From positions 1 through 25,432 of the forward strand of contig JBNLDE010000075.1 in assembly GCA_050304175.1 (NCBI GenBank): a DNA stretch of 25,432 nt, given 5' to 3'. Positions within the stretch are counted from its first letter, which is position 1. Each line of letters starts with the position of its first letter. The notes beneath the pieces were generated by a model. The model saw nothing but the letters and a program-made list of their open reading frames with translations, did no database searches and was not told where the DNA came from. Shown piece by piece: positions 1-8,052 of the stretch. The translations under genes and the position numbers were made by a program. This stretch comes from JAIOIW01 sp050304175 (GTDB lineage Bacteria > Pseudomonadota > Alphaproteobacteria > Rhizobiales > Rhizobiaceae).

Positions 1-13
1 AGAGATTCGCCGG

Positions 14-72
14 GACGGGCGGTCCTCGGATCGCTGATTACTTGTTAGACGAGCGTGAAGAGACCGCCCGTC
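14..72. repeat. Long-loop inverted repeat (11-bp perfect arms)
   Basis: The arms GACGGGCGGTC (14-24) and GACCGCCCGTC (62-72) are perfect reverse complements separated by 37 bases. The repeat lies just beyond the 3' end of the leftward asparaginase gene. No T-run follows either arm, so it is not a typical intrinsic terminator. It could be part of a dispersed intergenic repeat, but only one copy is visible in this window. Confidence 0.6.
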
Positions 73-76
73 TTCC

Positions 77-101
77 CACCTCCCCAGCCAAAAGGGGAGT
101 G
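77..101. repeat. Small GC hairpin downstream of asparaginase gene
   Basis: CTCCCC (80-85) pairs with GGGGAG (94-99) across an eight-base loop. The stem extends by two more pairs (77-78 with 100-101) if C79 is bulged out. It sits 55 bases past the asparaginase stop codon. It could slow or end leftward transcription, but there is no run of T after the stem on that strand. Confidence 0.5.
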
Positions 102-155
102 AACTTTGACAATGGCCAGACGCGAAAGCGGGCGTGGCAACGGTGAAGGGCGTTC

Positions 156-1160
156 TTACGCCAGCGCCCCGGCCGGCCGCACCGTGCCGACGGTAATCCC
201 GTTCCAGTTCTTCATCGTTACCGTCGCCATGTCGGAAAGCACTTGGCGCAACGGATCGCCGGCCTTCAGCTGCCGGGCGAGCAGCGCGCAGACCATGGCT
301 TCGGCCGCGCGCGGCGCACCGTCGTCGCATTTGAGCGCTATCCCGAGGCCGAGCTCGGGGATAGCGGCGCAATAGACGCCCTCGGCGCCGATCTTGGCGA
401 ACACCCGGCCCTTGGCCGCTTCCATGATGCGCGTGCACATGCGCCCGGTGCCCGCCATGTACCAGGGTTCGGCCATGCAGGCATCGAGCAGGCGCCTGGC
501 AGCCTTCGCGCGTTGCGGCTCCAGCCCGGTGCCGGTCGCCATGCGGGCGAAGCCGGTCGCCAGCGAGGTCAACGGCACCGCGTAGGTCGGGATCGAACAG
601 CCGTCGGTGCCGGCGTTCTTAGCGCCGTGTTCGGCGCCGGTCACCGCAGTCATCGTGTCGGCGACGATGCGCTGGTATTCGTGCTCGCGTTTCACGTAGC
701 CCTTCAAGCCGATACCCATGTGCTTGCAGGTGCACAGGAAGCCGGCGTGCTTGCCCGAGCAGTTGTTGTGCGCCGGGCCGGGTTTCGAGCCGGTCGCCGC
801 CAGTTCGAGCGCGATGGGCTGTTCCATCGGCCAGTGGGTGCCGCACTCGTAGGCGGATTCGTCCAGACCCGCTCGCGCGAGCATCGACCGCGCCATGTCG
901 GCATGGCCCGGCTCGCCCGAATGCGAGGCGCAGGCGAAAGAAAGTTCCTTTTGGCCGAAGCCGAACGCGTCGGCGGCGCCGCTCTCGACAAACGGCAGCG
1001 CCTGGATCGCCTTGACGGCGGAGCGCGGGAAGGTCGGCCGCTCGACATCGCCGGCCTGCTCGACGATGCCCCCCCCGGCATCGCTCACCACCCAGGCGCC
1101 GCGATGGCGGCTTTCGACCAGGCTGCCGCGCGTGACCTCGACAAGAACGGGATTGTCCAT
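156..1160 (-). CDS. Class 3 (rhizobial-type) L-asparaginase
   Basis: This is a 334-residue protein of the asparaginase family Pfam PF06089, typified by the Rhizobium etli enzymes, which hydrolyse L-asparagine to aspartate and ammonia in the cytoplasm. Signature residues are visible: S47-x-x-K50 in FPRSAVKA, S79-H-S in ASHSGEPGH, C134 and K137 in NNCSGKH, C188 in DGCSIP, and K256 in FAKIG. These line up, offset by about one for the first five, with the Ser-Lys tandems and the Cys/Lys/Cys zinc site known in R. etli ReAV, so the active site appears intact. I chose the ATG at 1160 because the longer frame to 1232 would run into the upstream SDR gene; the ATG leaves a 34-bp gap. It is the last gene of a thiolase-SDR-asparaginase operon. 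That context is odd for a plain asparaginase, so another amide substrate is possible. Confidence 0.9.
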   Translation of the reverse strand: MDNPVLVEVTRGSLVESRHRGAWVVSDAGGGIVEQAGDVERPTFPRSAVKAIQALPFVESGAADAFGFGQKELSFACASHSGEPGHADMARSMLARAGLDESAYECGTHWPMEQPIALELAATGSKPGPAHNNCSGKHAGFLCTCKHMGIGLKGYVKREHEYQRIVADTMTAVTGAEHGAKNAGTDGCSIPTYAVPLTSLATGFARMATGTGLEPQRAKAARRLLDACMAEPWYMAGTGRMCTRIMEAAKGRVFAKIGAEGVYCAAIPELGLGIALKCDDGAPRAAEAMVCALLARQLKAGDPLRQVLSDMATVTMKNWNGITVGTVRPAGALA

Positions 1161-1194
1161 GGAAAACCTGACCCTCGTGCAACCGGTAACGGAC

Positions 1195-1935
1195 TTATTC
1201 CGGCAGGATCCCTGCCGCGAGAAACCCGCCATCTACAGCCAATGTGTGGCCATTGATATAGCTTGCCTCGCCCGAAAGAAGAAAGGCGGCGGCGGCGGCG
1301 ATCTCCTCGGGATCGCCGTAGCGTCCCTGGGGCAGGTGGCGGATCCATTCCGCCCGGTCCTCCGGCGTGTGCAGCCGGGCGATCAGCGGCGTATCGACGG
1401 GTCCGGGCGCGATGCAGTTGACCCTGACGCTCTGCCGGCCGAGCTCGGCGGCGAAGACCTCGCTCATCATTTTCACGCCCGCCTTCGACGCGCCGTAGGC
1501 GACGCGGCCTCGATTGGCCCGCAGGCCCGAGACCGAGGCGATGTTGACCACGGCCAGCTCGTCGCCCATCCGTTCGACCGCCGCCTTCACCGTGATGAAG
1601 GAGCCGACCAGGTTGACGTCGAGGATCTGGCGGAACAGTTCGGCGCTGGTTTCCATCGCCGGCAGGTCGCGGGCGATTCCGGCCGAATTGACCAGGCCCC
1701 GCAGCGGCCCGAGCATGTCGGCCACCCGGTCGAACACGTCGGCGACCTCTTCCTCGTCGGTGATGTCGCAGGTCAGGAACAGGGCGTTCTCGCCCTCGAA
1801 CATGGATTCCGCATCGGCCAGCGCGGTGGCGTCGGCGTCGACGGCGGCAACGGGCCAGCCCTCGTCCAGGAGGCGCGAGACGATCGCAAGGCCGATCCCC
1901 GACGCGCCACCCGTGACGATGACCGGCGTCCTCAT
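1195..1935 (-). CDS. SDR-family NAD(P)-dependent oxidoreductase
   Basis: A 246-residue classical short-chain dehydrogenase. It has the TGGASGIG nucleotide-binding motif at residues 8-15, NSAG at 83-86, N108, catalytic S134 in NIAS, and Y147-x-x-x-K151 in YGASK. The VDGGF C-terminal signature sits near residue 235. The length is typical of 3-oxoacyl-ACP/3-hydroxyacyl-CoA reductase-like members. The start ATG at 1935 overlaps the thiolase stop in an ATGA arrangement, so the two are probably translationally coupled. The longer open frame upstream lies wholly within the thiolase gene and is not used. Next to a thiolase, a role in oxidising or reducing a hydroxyacyl-CoA is reasonable, but the substrate cannot be read from sequence. 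Confidence 0.92.
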   Translation of the reverse strand: MRTPVIVTGGASGIGLAIVSRLLDEGWPVAAVDADATALADAESMFEGENALFLTCDITDEEEVADVFDRVADMLGPLRGLVNSAGIARDLPAMETSAELFRQILDVNLVGSFITVKAAVERMGDELAVVNIASVSGLRANRGRVAYGASKAGVKMMSEVFAAELGRQSVRVNCIAPGPVDTPLIARLHTPEDRAEWIRHLPQGRYGDPEEIAAAAAFLLSGEASYINGHTLAVDGGFLAAGILPE

Positions 1936-3098
1936 TTGATGCGTTCCAGGATGGAGACGTAATTGGCGACCGCGGCCCCGCCCATGTTGAAGATGCCGCC
2001 GAGTGTCGCGTCCCTGACCTGGAAGTCGCCGGCCGCGCCGGTGAGCTGCATGGCGGTGAGCGCGTGCATCGACACGCCGGTGGCGCCGATCGGGTGGCCC
2101 TTGGCCTTCAGCCCGCCCGACGGGTTGACCGGAAGGCGGCCATCCATCTGGGTCTGGCCTTCCAGCGCCACTTTCGCGCCCTCGCCCGGCTTGCACAGCC
2201 CCATCGCCTCGTACTCGATCAGCTCCGCGATGGTGAAACAGTCGTGGGTCTCGACGAAGGACAGGTCATCGAGCGATACCTTCGCGTCGCCCATCGCCTT
2301 GTTCCAGGCCTCGGTGCAGCCCTCGAACAGCAGGATGTCGCGCTTCGACATCGGCAGGAAGTCCTGCACATGAGCATTGGCCCGGAACGCGACCGCCCGT
2401 TTCATCGCGAGTGCCGTCTCGACATCGGCGAGCACGATCGCTGCCGCGCCGTCGGATACCAGAGAGCAGTCGGTGCGCTTCAGCGGTCCGGCCACGAACG
2501 GGTTCTTGTCGCTTTCGGTGCGGCAGAACTCGTAGCCGAAATCCTTGCGCATCTGGGCGTAGGGATTGGCGACGCCGTTCTTGTGGTTCTTGGCAGCGAT
2601 GGTCGCCAACGCGTCGGACTGGTCGCCATGGCGCTGAAAATAGCCCTGCGCGATCTTGCCGAAGACACCGGCAAATCCGGCTGGCGTGTCGCCGTCCTCG
2701 GGCAGATAGGATGCCTTGAGCAGGTTCTTGCCAATCTCCGGACCCGGCGTGGTGGTCATCTGCTCGGCGCCGACAACCAGCACGATGCGGCCGGCGCCCG
2801 AATCAATCGCCCGAATGCCTTGGCGGACCGCCGCCGAACCGGTCGCGCAGGCGTTCTCCACCCTGGTCGCCGGCTTGAAGCGCAACCGATCGTCGGCCTG
2901 GAGAACCAGGCTTGCGGTAAAGTCCTGAGCCGAGAATCCCGCATTGAAGTGCCCCAGCACGATCTCGTCGACGTCTTCTGGTCCGATCCCGGCATGGTCG
3001 AGCGCCTCGCGCGCCACCTGCGTGATCATGTTTTCCAGCGTGGTTTCGGAATGTTTCCCGAACGGCAGGTGGGCCCAGCCGACGATGCATGCGGTCAT
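1932..3098 (-). CDS. Thiolase-family acyl-CoA acetyltransferase (SCP2/SCP-x type)
   Basis: A 388-residue thiolase that would cleave 3-ketoacyl-CoA with CoA, or condense acyl-CoAs. The nucleophile is C84 in VENACATGSAA. The His of the GHPIGATG motif is H335. The protein has H285-D-C287 (ETHDCF) and lacks the C-terminal CxG cysteine found in FadA/PhaA-type thiolases (GGIFNMGG is in its place), which fits the SCP2/SCP-x-like subgroup. The ATG at 3098 is preceded by GGGAGAG about eight bases upstream; a longer reading to 3173 adds residues without similarity. It is first in the leftward operon with the SDR and asparaginase. It diverges from betC, with only 206 bp between the two starts and a strong inverted repeat in that gap. 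The true substrate is unknown. Confidence 0.9.
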   Translation of the reverse strand: MTACIVGWAHLPFGKHSETTLENMITQVAREALDHAGIGPEDVDEIVLGHFNAGFSAQDFTASLVLQADDRLRFKPATRVENACATGSAAVRQGIRAIDSGAGRIVLVVGAEQMTTTPGPEIGKNLLKASYLPEDGDTPAGFAGVFGKIAQGYFQRHGDQSDALATIAAKNHKNGVANPYAQMRKDFGYEFCRTESDKNPFVAGPLKRTDCSLVSDGAAAIVLADVETALAMKRAVAFRANAHVQDFLPMSKRDILLFEGCTEAWNKAMGDAKVSLDDLSFVETHDCFTIAELIEYEAMGLCKPGEGAKVALEGQTQMDGRLPVNPSGGLKAKGHPIGATGVSMHALTAMQLTGAAGDFQVRDATLGGIFNMGGAAVANYVSILERIK

Positions 3099-3197
3099 GA
3101 AAACTCTCCCAAATTCGGATTCCGGATTTTCTCGCGCCAAAATGGACCGACGGCCCGGCGGCGTAAAGTCCAATTTGCGGATGTGAGCGCCAGCCGA

Positions 3198-3225
3198 TTT
3201 TTATTGAATGTGCGTTCAATAAAAA
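3198..3225. promoter_or_regulatory. BetI/TetR-like operator (perfect 11-bp inverted repeat)
   Basis: The arms TTTTTATTGAA (3198-3208) and TTCAATAAAAA (3215-3225) are perfect reverse complements around the six-base centre TGTGCG. ATTGAA...TTCAAT is the core expected of operators of BetI, the choline-responsive TetR repressor of bet genes; this is from memory of the family and was not searched. The site overlaps the -35 box and spacer of the proposed betC promoter, the usual layout for repression relieved by choline. No betI gene lies next to it, so the regulator must be encoded elsewhere if this reading is right. Confidence 0.7.
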
Positions 3226-3232
3226 ATATGGT
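3204..3232 (+). promoter_or_regulatory. Putative sigma70 promoter of betCAB
   Basis: TTGAAT (-35, 3204-3209) is followed after exactly 17 bases by TATGGT (-10, 3227-3232), predicting a start near 3239, about 65 bases before the betC start codon. The operator-like inverted repeat covers the -35 and most of the spacer. No equally good promoter was found on the opposite strand for the thiolase operon. Confidence 0.55.
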
Positions 3233-3304
3233 GACTGCTGCCCCGATGCCTGCAGTGATGGCGAAGCGCCATGCAGCGGGGTTCAGCACGGCAAGGAGCG
3301 ATGC

Positions 3305-4831
3305 GTGGCGGTAAAACCGAACATCCTTATCATCATGGTCGACCAGCTCAACGGCACCCTGTTTCCCGATGGGCCCGCCGAGTGGCTCCACACGCCCCAC
3401 CTCAAGGCGCTGGCCGCGCGATCGGCGCGCTTTAGGAACAACTACACATCCTCGCCGCTGTGCGCCCCCGCCCGCGCTTCGTTCATGGCCGGCCAGTTGC
3501 CGCGCCGCACACGGGTTTACGACAATGCGGCGGAGTACCAGTCAGCCATTCCGACCTATGCGCACCATCTGCGCAATGCGGGCTACTACACCTGCCTTTC
3601 CGGCAAGATGCACTTTGTCGGCCCCGACCAGCTTCACGGCTTCGAAGACCGCCTGACCACCGACATCTATCCGGCCGATTTCGGCTGGACGCCGGACTAC
3701 CGCAAACCGGGCGAGCGCATCGACTGGTGGTATCACAACCTTGGCTCCGTCACCGAAGCCGGCGTTGCCGAGATTTCCAACCAGATGGAATATGACGACG
3801 AAGTCGCCTTCATGGCCAACCAGAAGATCTATCACATGGCGCGGCTTAACGACGACGAAGACCGCCGTCCGTGGTGCATCACCGTCTCCTTCACGCATCC
3901 GCACGACCCCTATGTGGCCCGCCGCAAGTTCTGGGACCTCTACGAGGATTGCGAGCATCTCGAACCGGAGGTGCCGGCGATCCCGTTCGACGAGCAGGAT
4001 CCTCACAGCCAGCGCCTGATGCATGCCTTCGACCACACCAATTTCAACATCACCGCCGAGGACATCCGACGCTCGCGCCGCGCCTATTTCGCCAATATCT
4101 CCTATCTCGACGAGAAGGTCGGCGAGCTGGTGGACACGCTGAAGCGCACGCGGATGCTCGACGACACGATCATCCTGTTCTGCTCCGACCATGGCGACAT
4201 GCTCGGCGAGCGCGGGCTGTGGTTCAAGATGAGCTTCCATGAAGGTTCGTCGCGCGTGCCGCTGATGGTGGCCGGCCCCGGAGTGACGCCCGGCCTGCAC
4301 GAGGCCCCGGTTTCCAACCTCGACGTGACGCCTACAGTTTGCGACCTGGCCGGCGTTTCCATGGCCGACATCGCTCCCTGGACCGACGGCGAGAGCCTTG
4401 TGCCCGTGATAGACGGGCAGGTGCGCATGTCCCCGGTGCTGATGGAATATGCCGCCGAAGGATCCTATGCGCCGCTGGTCAGCATCCGTCAGGGCAAGTG
4501 GAAATACAACCACTGCGCGCTTGATCCGGACCAGCTCTTCGATCTGGAAGCAGACCCCAACGAAATGACGAACCTAGCCGCCGACCCGGCCTGTGCCGAC
4601 ATACTTGCCGGCTTCCACGCCCAACGCGACGCCAAATGGGACATGGAACAGTTCGACGCGGAAGTGCGCGAAAGCCAGGCCCGCCGCTGGGTCGTCTATC
4701 CGGCGCTCAGAAACGGCTCCTACTATCCGTGGGATTATCAACCGCTGCAGGCCGCTTCCGAACGCTATATGCGCAACCACATGGACCTCAACGTCCTGGA
4801 ACACGACAAACGCTACCCAAGAGGCGATTGA
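3305..4831 (+). CDS. betC: Choline-sulfatase
   Basis: A 508-residue cytoplasmic sulfatase that hydrolyses choline-O-sulfate to choline and sulfate. The sulfatase signature C53-A-P-A-R57 sits in SPLCAPARASF, where the cysteine is converted to formylglycine. The N-terminal PNILIIMVDQLNGTLFPDGPA and the later CSDHGDMLGERG supply metal ligands, and the length is close to that of rhizobial BetC. I chose the GTG at 3305 because AAGGAG lies six bases upstream (3293-3298); an ATG at 3301 is in another frame. It is first in betC-betA-betB, ends one base before the betA ATG, and has a BetI-like operator in its promoter. Its product feeds BetA directly, so the cluster can use choline sulfate as osmoprotectant precursor and as a source of C, N and S. 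Confidence 0.96.
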   Translation: MAVKPNILIIMVDQLNGTLFPDGPAEWLHTPHLKALAARSARFRNNYTSSPLCAPARASFMAGQLPRRTRVYDNAAEYQSAIPTYAHHLRNAGYYTCLSGKMHFVGPDQLHGFEDRLTTDIYPADFGWTPDYRKPGERIDWWYHNLGSVTEAGVAEISNQMEYDDEVAFMANQKIYHMARLNDDEDRRPWCITVSFTHPHDPYVARRKFWDLYEDCEHLEPEVPAIPFDEQDPHSQRLMHAFDHTNFNITAEDIRRSRRAYFANISYLDEKVGELVDTLKRTRMLDDTIILFCSDHGDMLGERGLWFKMSFHEGSSRVPLMVAGPGVTPGLHEAPVSNLDVTPTVCDLAGVSMADIAPWTDGESLVPVIDGQVRMSPVLMEYAAEGSYAPLVSIRQGKWKYNHCALDPDQLFDLEADPNEMTNLAADPACADILAGFHAQRDAKWDMEQFDAEVRESQARRWVVYPALRNGSYYPWDYQPLQAASERYMRNHMDLNVLEHDKRYPRGD

Positions 4832-4832
4832 G

Positions 4833-6521
4833 ATGACGTCCGGAAAGCATTTCGACAGCGGCGCATCCGCGCGCGAAGCCGATTTCGTGATCATCGGCTC
4901 CGGTTCGGCCGGATCGGCCATGGCCTACCGGCTTTCGGAAGACGGCAAGCACTCGGTGATCGTGATCGAATATGGCGGCACCGATGCCGGGCCTTTCATC
5001 CAGATGCCGGCGGCGTTGTCCTATCCGATGAACATGGGTCTCTACGACTGGGGGTTCGAGACGGAGCCGGAACCCAATCTCGACGGCCGCAAACTCGCCA
5101 CGCCGCGCGGCAAGGTGGTCGGCGGATCGAGCTCGATCAACGGCATGGTCTATGTCCGCGGCCACGCCGGCGACTACGAGTACTGGGCCGAGGAAGGCGC
5201 GACCGGCTGGCGCTACGCCGACGTCCTGCCCTACTTCAAGCGCATGGAGCATTCGCATGGCGGCGAGGAGGGATGGCGCGGCACGGACGGCCCGCTGCAT
5301 GTCCAGCGTGGCCGGCAGTTGAACCCGCTGTTCAAGGCTTTCGTCGAGGCAGGCAGGGAAGCCGGTTTCGAACTCACCGACGACTACAATGGCTCGAAGC
5401 AGGAAGGCTTCGGGGCCATGGAACAGACCATCCATGGCGGCCGGCGATGGTCGGCCGCGAACGCCTATCTGAAGCCGGCGCTGAAGCGGAAGAACGTGAG
5501 TCTGATCAAGGCTTTCGCGCGCCGGATTGTCATCGAGAATCAACGGGCGACCGGGGTCGAGATCTCCATCGGCGGCCAGATCGAAACGGTCAGGGCGCGG
5601 CGCGAGGTGATCGTGGCGGCCTCCGCGATCAACTCGCCAAAACTGCTGATGCTGTCGGGGATCGGTCCCGGGCGGCATCTCAGCGAGCACGGCGTGAATG
5701 TCGTCGCCGACCGGCCGGGCGTCGGACAGAACCTGCAGGATCACCTGGAGGTCTACGTCCAGCAGGAATGCACGCAACCGATCACGCTTTACTCGAAGCT
5801 GAACCTGTTTTCGAAAGCGCTGATCGGCGCCGAATGGCTGTTCTTCAAGCGCGGCGACGGCGCGACCAATCACTTCGAAAGCTGCGCTTTCGTGCGCTCC
5901 GCGCCCGGTATCGACTACCCGGACATCCAGTTTCACTTTCTGCCGGTCGCCATCCGCTATGACGGCAAGGTGGCCGCCAAGGCGCACGGGTTCCAGGCCC
6001 ATGTCGGCCCGATGCGCTCGAAGTCGCGCGGCGCAGTGACGCTGCGGTCGTCCGATCCGATGGCAAAGCCGGTGATCCGCTTCAACTACATGAGCCACCC
6101 GGACGACTGGACCGAGTTCCGTCATGCCATCCGCCTGACCCGCGAACTGATCGCTCAGCCGGCGTTCGACCCCTATCGTGGCCGCGAGATCGCACCCGGC
6201 GCGGACGCCCAGTCCGACGCGGCGATCGACAGCTTCATTCGCGAGCATGTCGAAAGCGCGTACCATCCCTGCGGCACATGCCGGATGGGCTCAGCCAACG
6301 ACAATCATGCCGTGGTCGACCCGCAATGCCGGGTTATCGGCGTCGACGGATTGCGCGTCGCGGACTCTTCGGTGTTTCCGCGGATCACCAACGGCAATCT
6401 CAACGCGCCGTCGATCATGGTGGGCGAAAAGGCCTCGGACCATATCCTGGGCCGGGCGCCATTGCCGCCCTCAAATCAGGAGCCCTGGTACAATCCGCGG
6501 TGGCAGGTTTCGGACCGGTGA
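4833..6521 (+). CDS. betA: Choline dehydrogenase (GMC oxidoreductase)
   Basis: A 562-residue FAD-dependent GMC-family enzyme that oxidises choline to betaine aldehyde, usually associated with the membrane respiratory chain. The FAD-binding GSGSAGSAMAYRL motif lies at about residues 22-34, the GMC signature GKVVGGSSSINGMVYVRG at about 93-110, and the catalytic-His motif HPCGTCRMG near 480. A C-terminal ITNGNLNAPSIMVGEKASDHIL follows, and the tail NQEPWYNPRW is typical of BetA. The ATG at 4833 follows the betC stop (4829-4831) by one base, so the two are translationally coupled. In Sinorhizobium the order is betI-betC-betB-betA; here betA precedes betB and betI is absent. Confidence 0.95.
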   Translation: MTSGKHFDSGASAREADFVIIGSGSAGSAMAYRLSEDGKHSVIVIEYGGTDAGPFIQMPAALSYPMNMGLYDWGFETEPEPNLDGRKLATPRGKVVGGSSSINGMVYVRGHAGDYEYWAEEGATGWRYADVLPYFKRMEHSHGGEEGWRGTDGPLHVQRGRQLNPLFKAFVEAGREAGFELTDDYNGSKQEGFGAMEQTIHGGRRWSAANAYLKPALKRKNVSLIKAFARRIVIENQRATGVEISIGGQIETVRARREVIVAASAINSPKLLMLSGIGPGRHLSEHGVNVVADRPGVGQNLQDHLEVYVQQECTQPITLYSKLNLFSKALIGAEWLFFKRGDGATNHFESCAFVRSAPGIDYPDIQFHFLPVAIRYDGKVAAKAHGFQAHVGPMRSKSRGAVTLRSSDPMAKPVIRFNYMSHPDDWTEFRHAIRLTRELIAQPAFDPYRGREIAPGADAQSDAAIDSFIREHVESAYHPCGTCRMGSANDNHAVVDPQCRVIGVDGLRVADSSVFPRITNGNLNAPSIMVGEKASDHILGRAPLPPSNQEPWYNPRWQVSDR

Positions 6522-6588
6522 CGCCACACCAACCAAGCTCGCGCTGCCCCGCCGGAGCCCGGGTAAATTGAACAACAGAGAGACCGAC

Positions 6589-8052
6589 ATGCGCGCTCAA
6601 CCCGAGGCTTCCCATTTCATCAACGGAACGTTTGTAGAAGACGCTGCGGGCGATCCCCTACCCGTCCACTATCCCGCGACCGACGAAAAAATCGCGCAGT
6701 TGCATGCGGCGACACCGGCGATCGTAGAACAAGCCGTGGCAGCCGCCCAGGCGGCGCAACCCGCCTGGGCCGCTTTGAAACCGACGGAGCGCGGCCGGAT
6801 TTTGCGCCGCGCGGCGGACCTGTTGCGCGAACGCAACCGGGAGCTGTCGGAACTGGAAACGCTCGACACCGGAAAGGCGATCCAAGAGACGCTGGTCGCC
6901 GATGCGGCGTCGGCAGCCGACGCGCTCGAGTTTCTTGGCTCGGCGGTCTCCAGTTTCAACGGCGAGGCCATGGATCTCGGTGGGCCGTTCGCCTACACCC
7001 GGCACGAACCGATTGGCATCTGCGCTGCCATCGGCGCCTGGAACTACCCGATCCAGATCGCCGGATGGAAATCGGCGCCGGCGCTGGCGATGGGTAATGC
7101 GATGGTTTTCAAACCGTCGGAAAACACCCCTCTGTCGGCGCTGGCGCTCGCCGACATCTATCGCGAGGCCGGGCTGCCCGACGGGCTGTTCAACGTCGTG
7201 CAGGGCTACGGCGATGTCGGCGCCAGCCTGATCGACCATCCCGCCATCGGAAAGGTTTCGCTGACCGGCTCCGTTCCGACCGGTCGCAAGGTGATGGCGC
7301 AGGCCGGTGGCCAGATGAAACAGGCGACCATGGAGCTTGGCGGCAAGTCGCCACTGATCGTGTTTGACGACGCCGACGTCGAAAACGCCATCGGCGGCGC
7401 AATGCTCGGCAATTTCTACTCGACCGGGCAGGTTTGCTCCAACGGCACCCGCGTCTTCGTTCAGCGCGGCATTCGCGAACGATTCATCGAACGGCTGATC
7501 GAGCGGACCAAGAAGATACGCATCGGCGATCCGCTCGATCCCGAAACCCAGATGGGACCGCTGCTCAACGCGATGCAAAAGGAAAAGGTGCTCGGTTATG
7601 TCGAGGCCGGCAAGGCGGAAGGCGCGACCTTGTCATTTGGCGGCGGCGTGCCGAGGCTCCAGGGGTTCGAAAACGGCCACTTCTTCGAGCCGACCGTTTT
7701 CACCAATGTCACGGACACGATGCGGATTGCCCGCGAAGAGATCTTCGGCCCGGTCATGGCGGTCCTCGATTTCGACGACGAGGACGAAGTGATCGCGCGC
7801 GCCAACGACACGGAATTCGGCCTCGCCGCCGGCGTGTTCACCGCCGATCTGGCGCGCGGACACCGCGTGATTTCGCAAATCAAGGCCGGTTCGTGCTGGA
7901 TCAACGCCTACAACCTGACGCCGGTCGAAATCCCGTTCGGCGGCTTCAAGCAGTCGGGCATGGGTCGCGAGAACTCGATCGAGGCGTTGCGCCACTACAG
8001 CCAGGTCAAAGCGGTCTATGTCGAGACAGGCGACGTCGACAGTCCCTACTGA
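6589..8052 (+). CDS. betB: Betaine-aldehyde dehydrogenase
   Basis: A 487-residue NAD(P)+-dependent aldehyde dehydrogenase that oxidises betaine aldehyde to glycine betaine. The general base E249 is in MELGGKSP and the nucleophile C283 in STGQVCSNGT. FGGFKQSGMGRENS lies near the C-terminus, and the length equals that usual for BetB. The ATG at 6589 gives this canonical length; GAGAG lies about eight bases upstream. It follows betA after 67 bp with no promoter seen, so it is probably in the same transcript. Its 3' end overlaps that of the convergent manC-AGE gene by seven bases. Confidence 0.95.
   Translation: MRAQPEASHFINGTFVEDAAGDPLPVHYPATDEKIAQLHAATPAIVEQAVAAAQAAQPAWAALKPTERGRILRRAADLLRERNRELSELETLDTGKAIQETLVADAASAADALEFLGSAVSSFNGEAMDLGGPFAYTRHEPIGICAAIGAWNYPIQIAGWKSAPALAMGNAMVFKPSENTPLSALALADIYREAGLPDGLFNVVQGYGDVGASLIDHPAIGKVSLTGSVPTGRKVMAQAGGQMKQATMELGGKSPLIVFDDADVENAIGGAMLGNFYSTGQVCSNGTRVFVQRGIRERFIERLIERTKKIRIGDPLDPETQMGPLLNAMQKEKVLGYVEAGKAEGATLSFGGGVPRLQGFENGHFFEPTVFTNVTDTMRIAREEIFGPVMAVLDFDDEDEVIARANDTEFGLAAGVFTADLARGHRVISQIKAGSCWINAYNLTPVEIPFGGFKQSGMGRENSIEALRHYSQVKAVYVETGDVDSPY

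Noticed and set aside
243..1256. Long open frame on the + strand opposite the asparaginase gene (also 2064-3314 opposite the thiolase).
   Set aside because: Arg/Ala/Gly-rich translation with no family features; it is a shadow caused by the GC3 bias of the real gene on the other strand.
3301..3303. ATG four bases before the betC GTG as possible betC start.
   Set aside because: It is in a different frame; the sulfatase frame continues only from GTG 3305, which has AAGGAG at good spacing.
4788..6266. 492-codon open frame on the minus strand opposite betA.
   Set aside because: BetA is certain on the + strand from its motifs; the antisense product has no recognisable motif or ribosome binding site.
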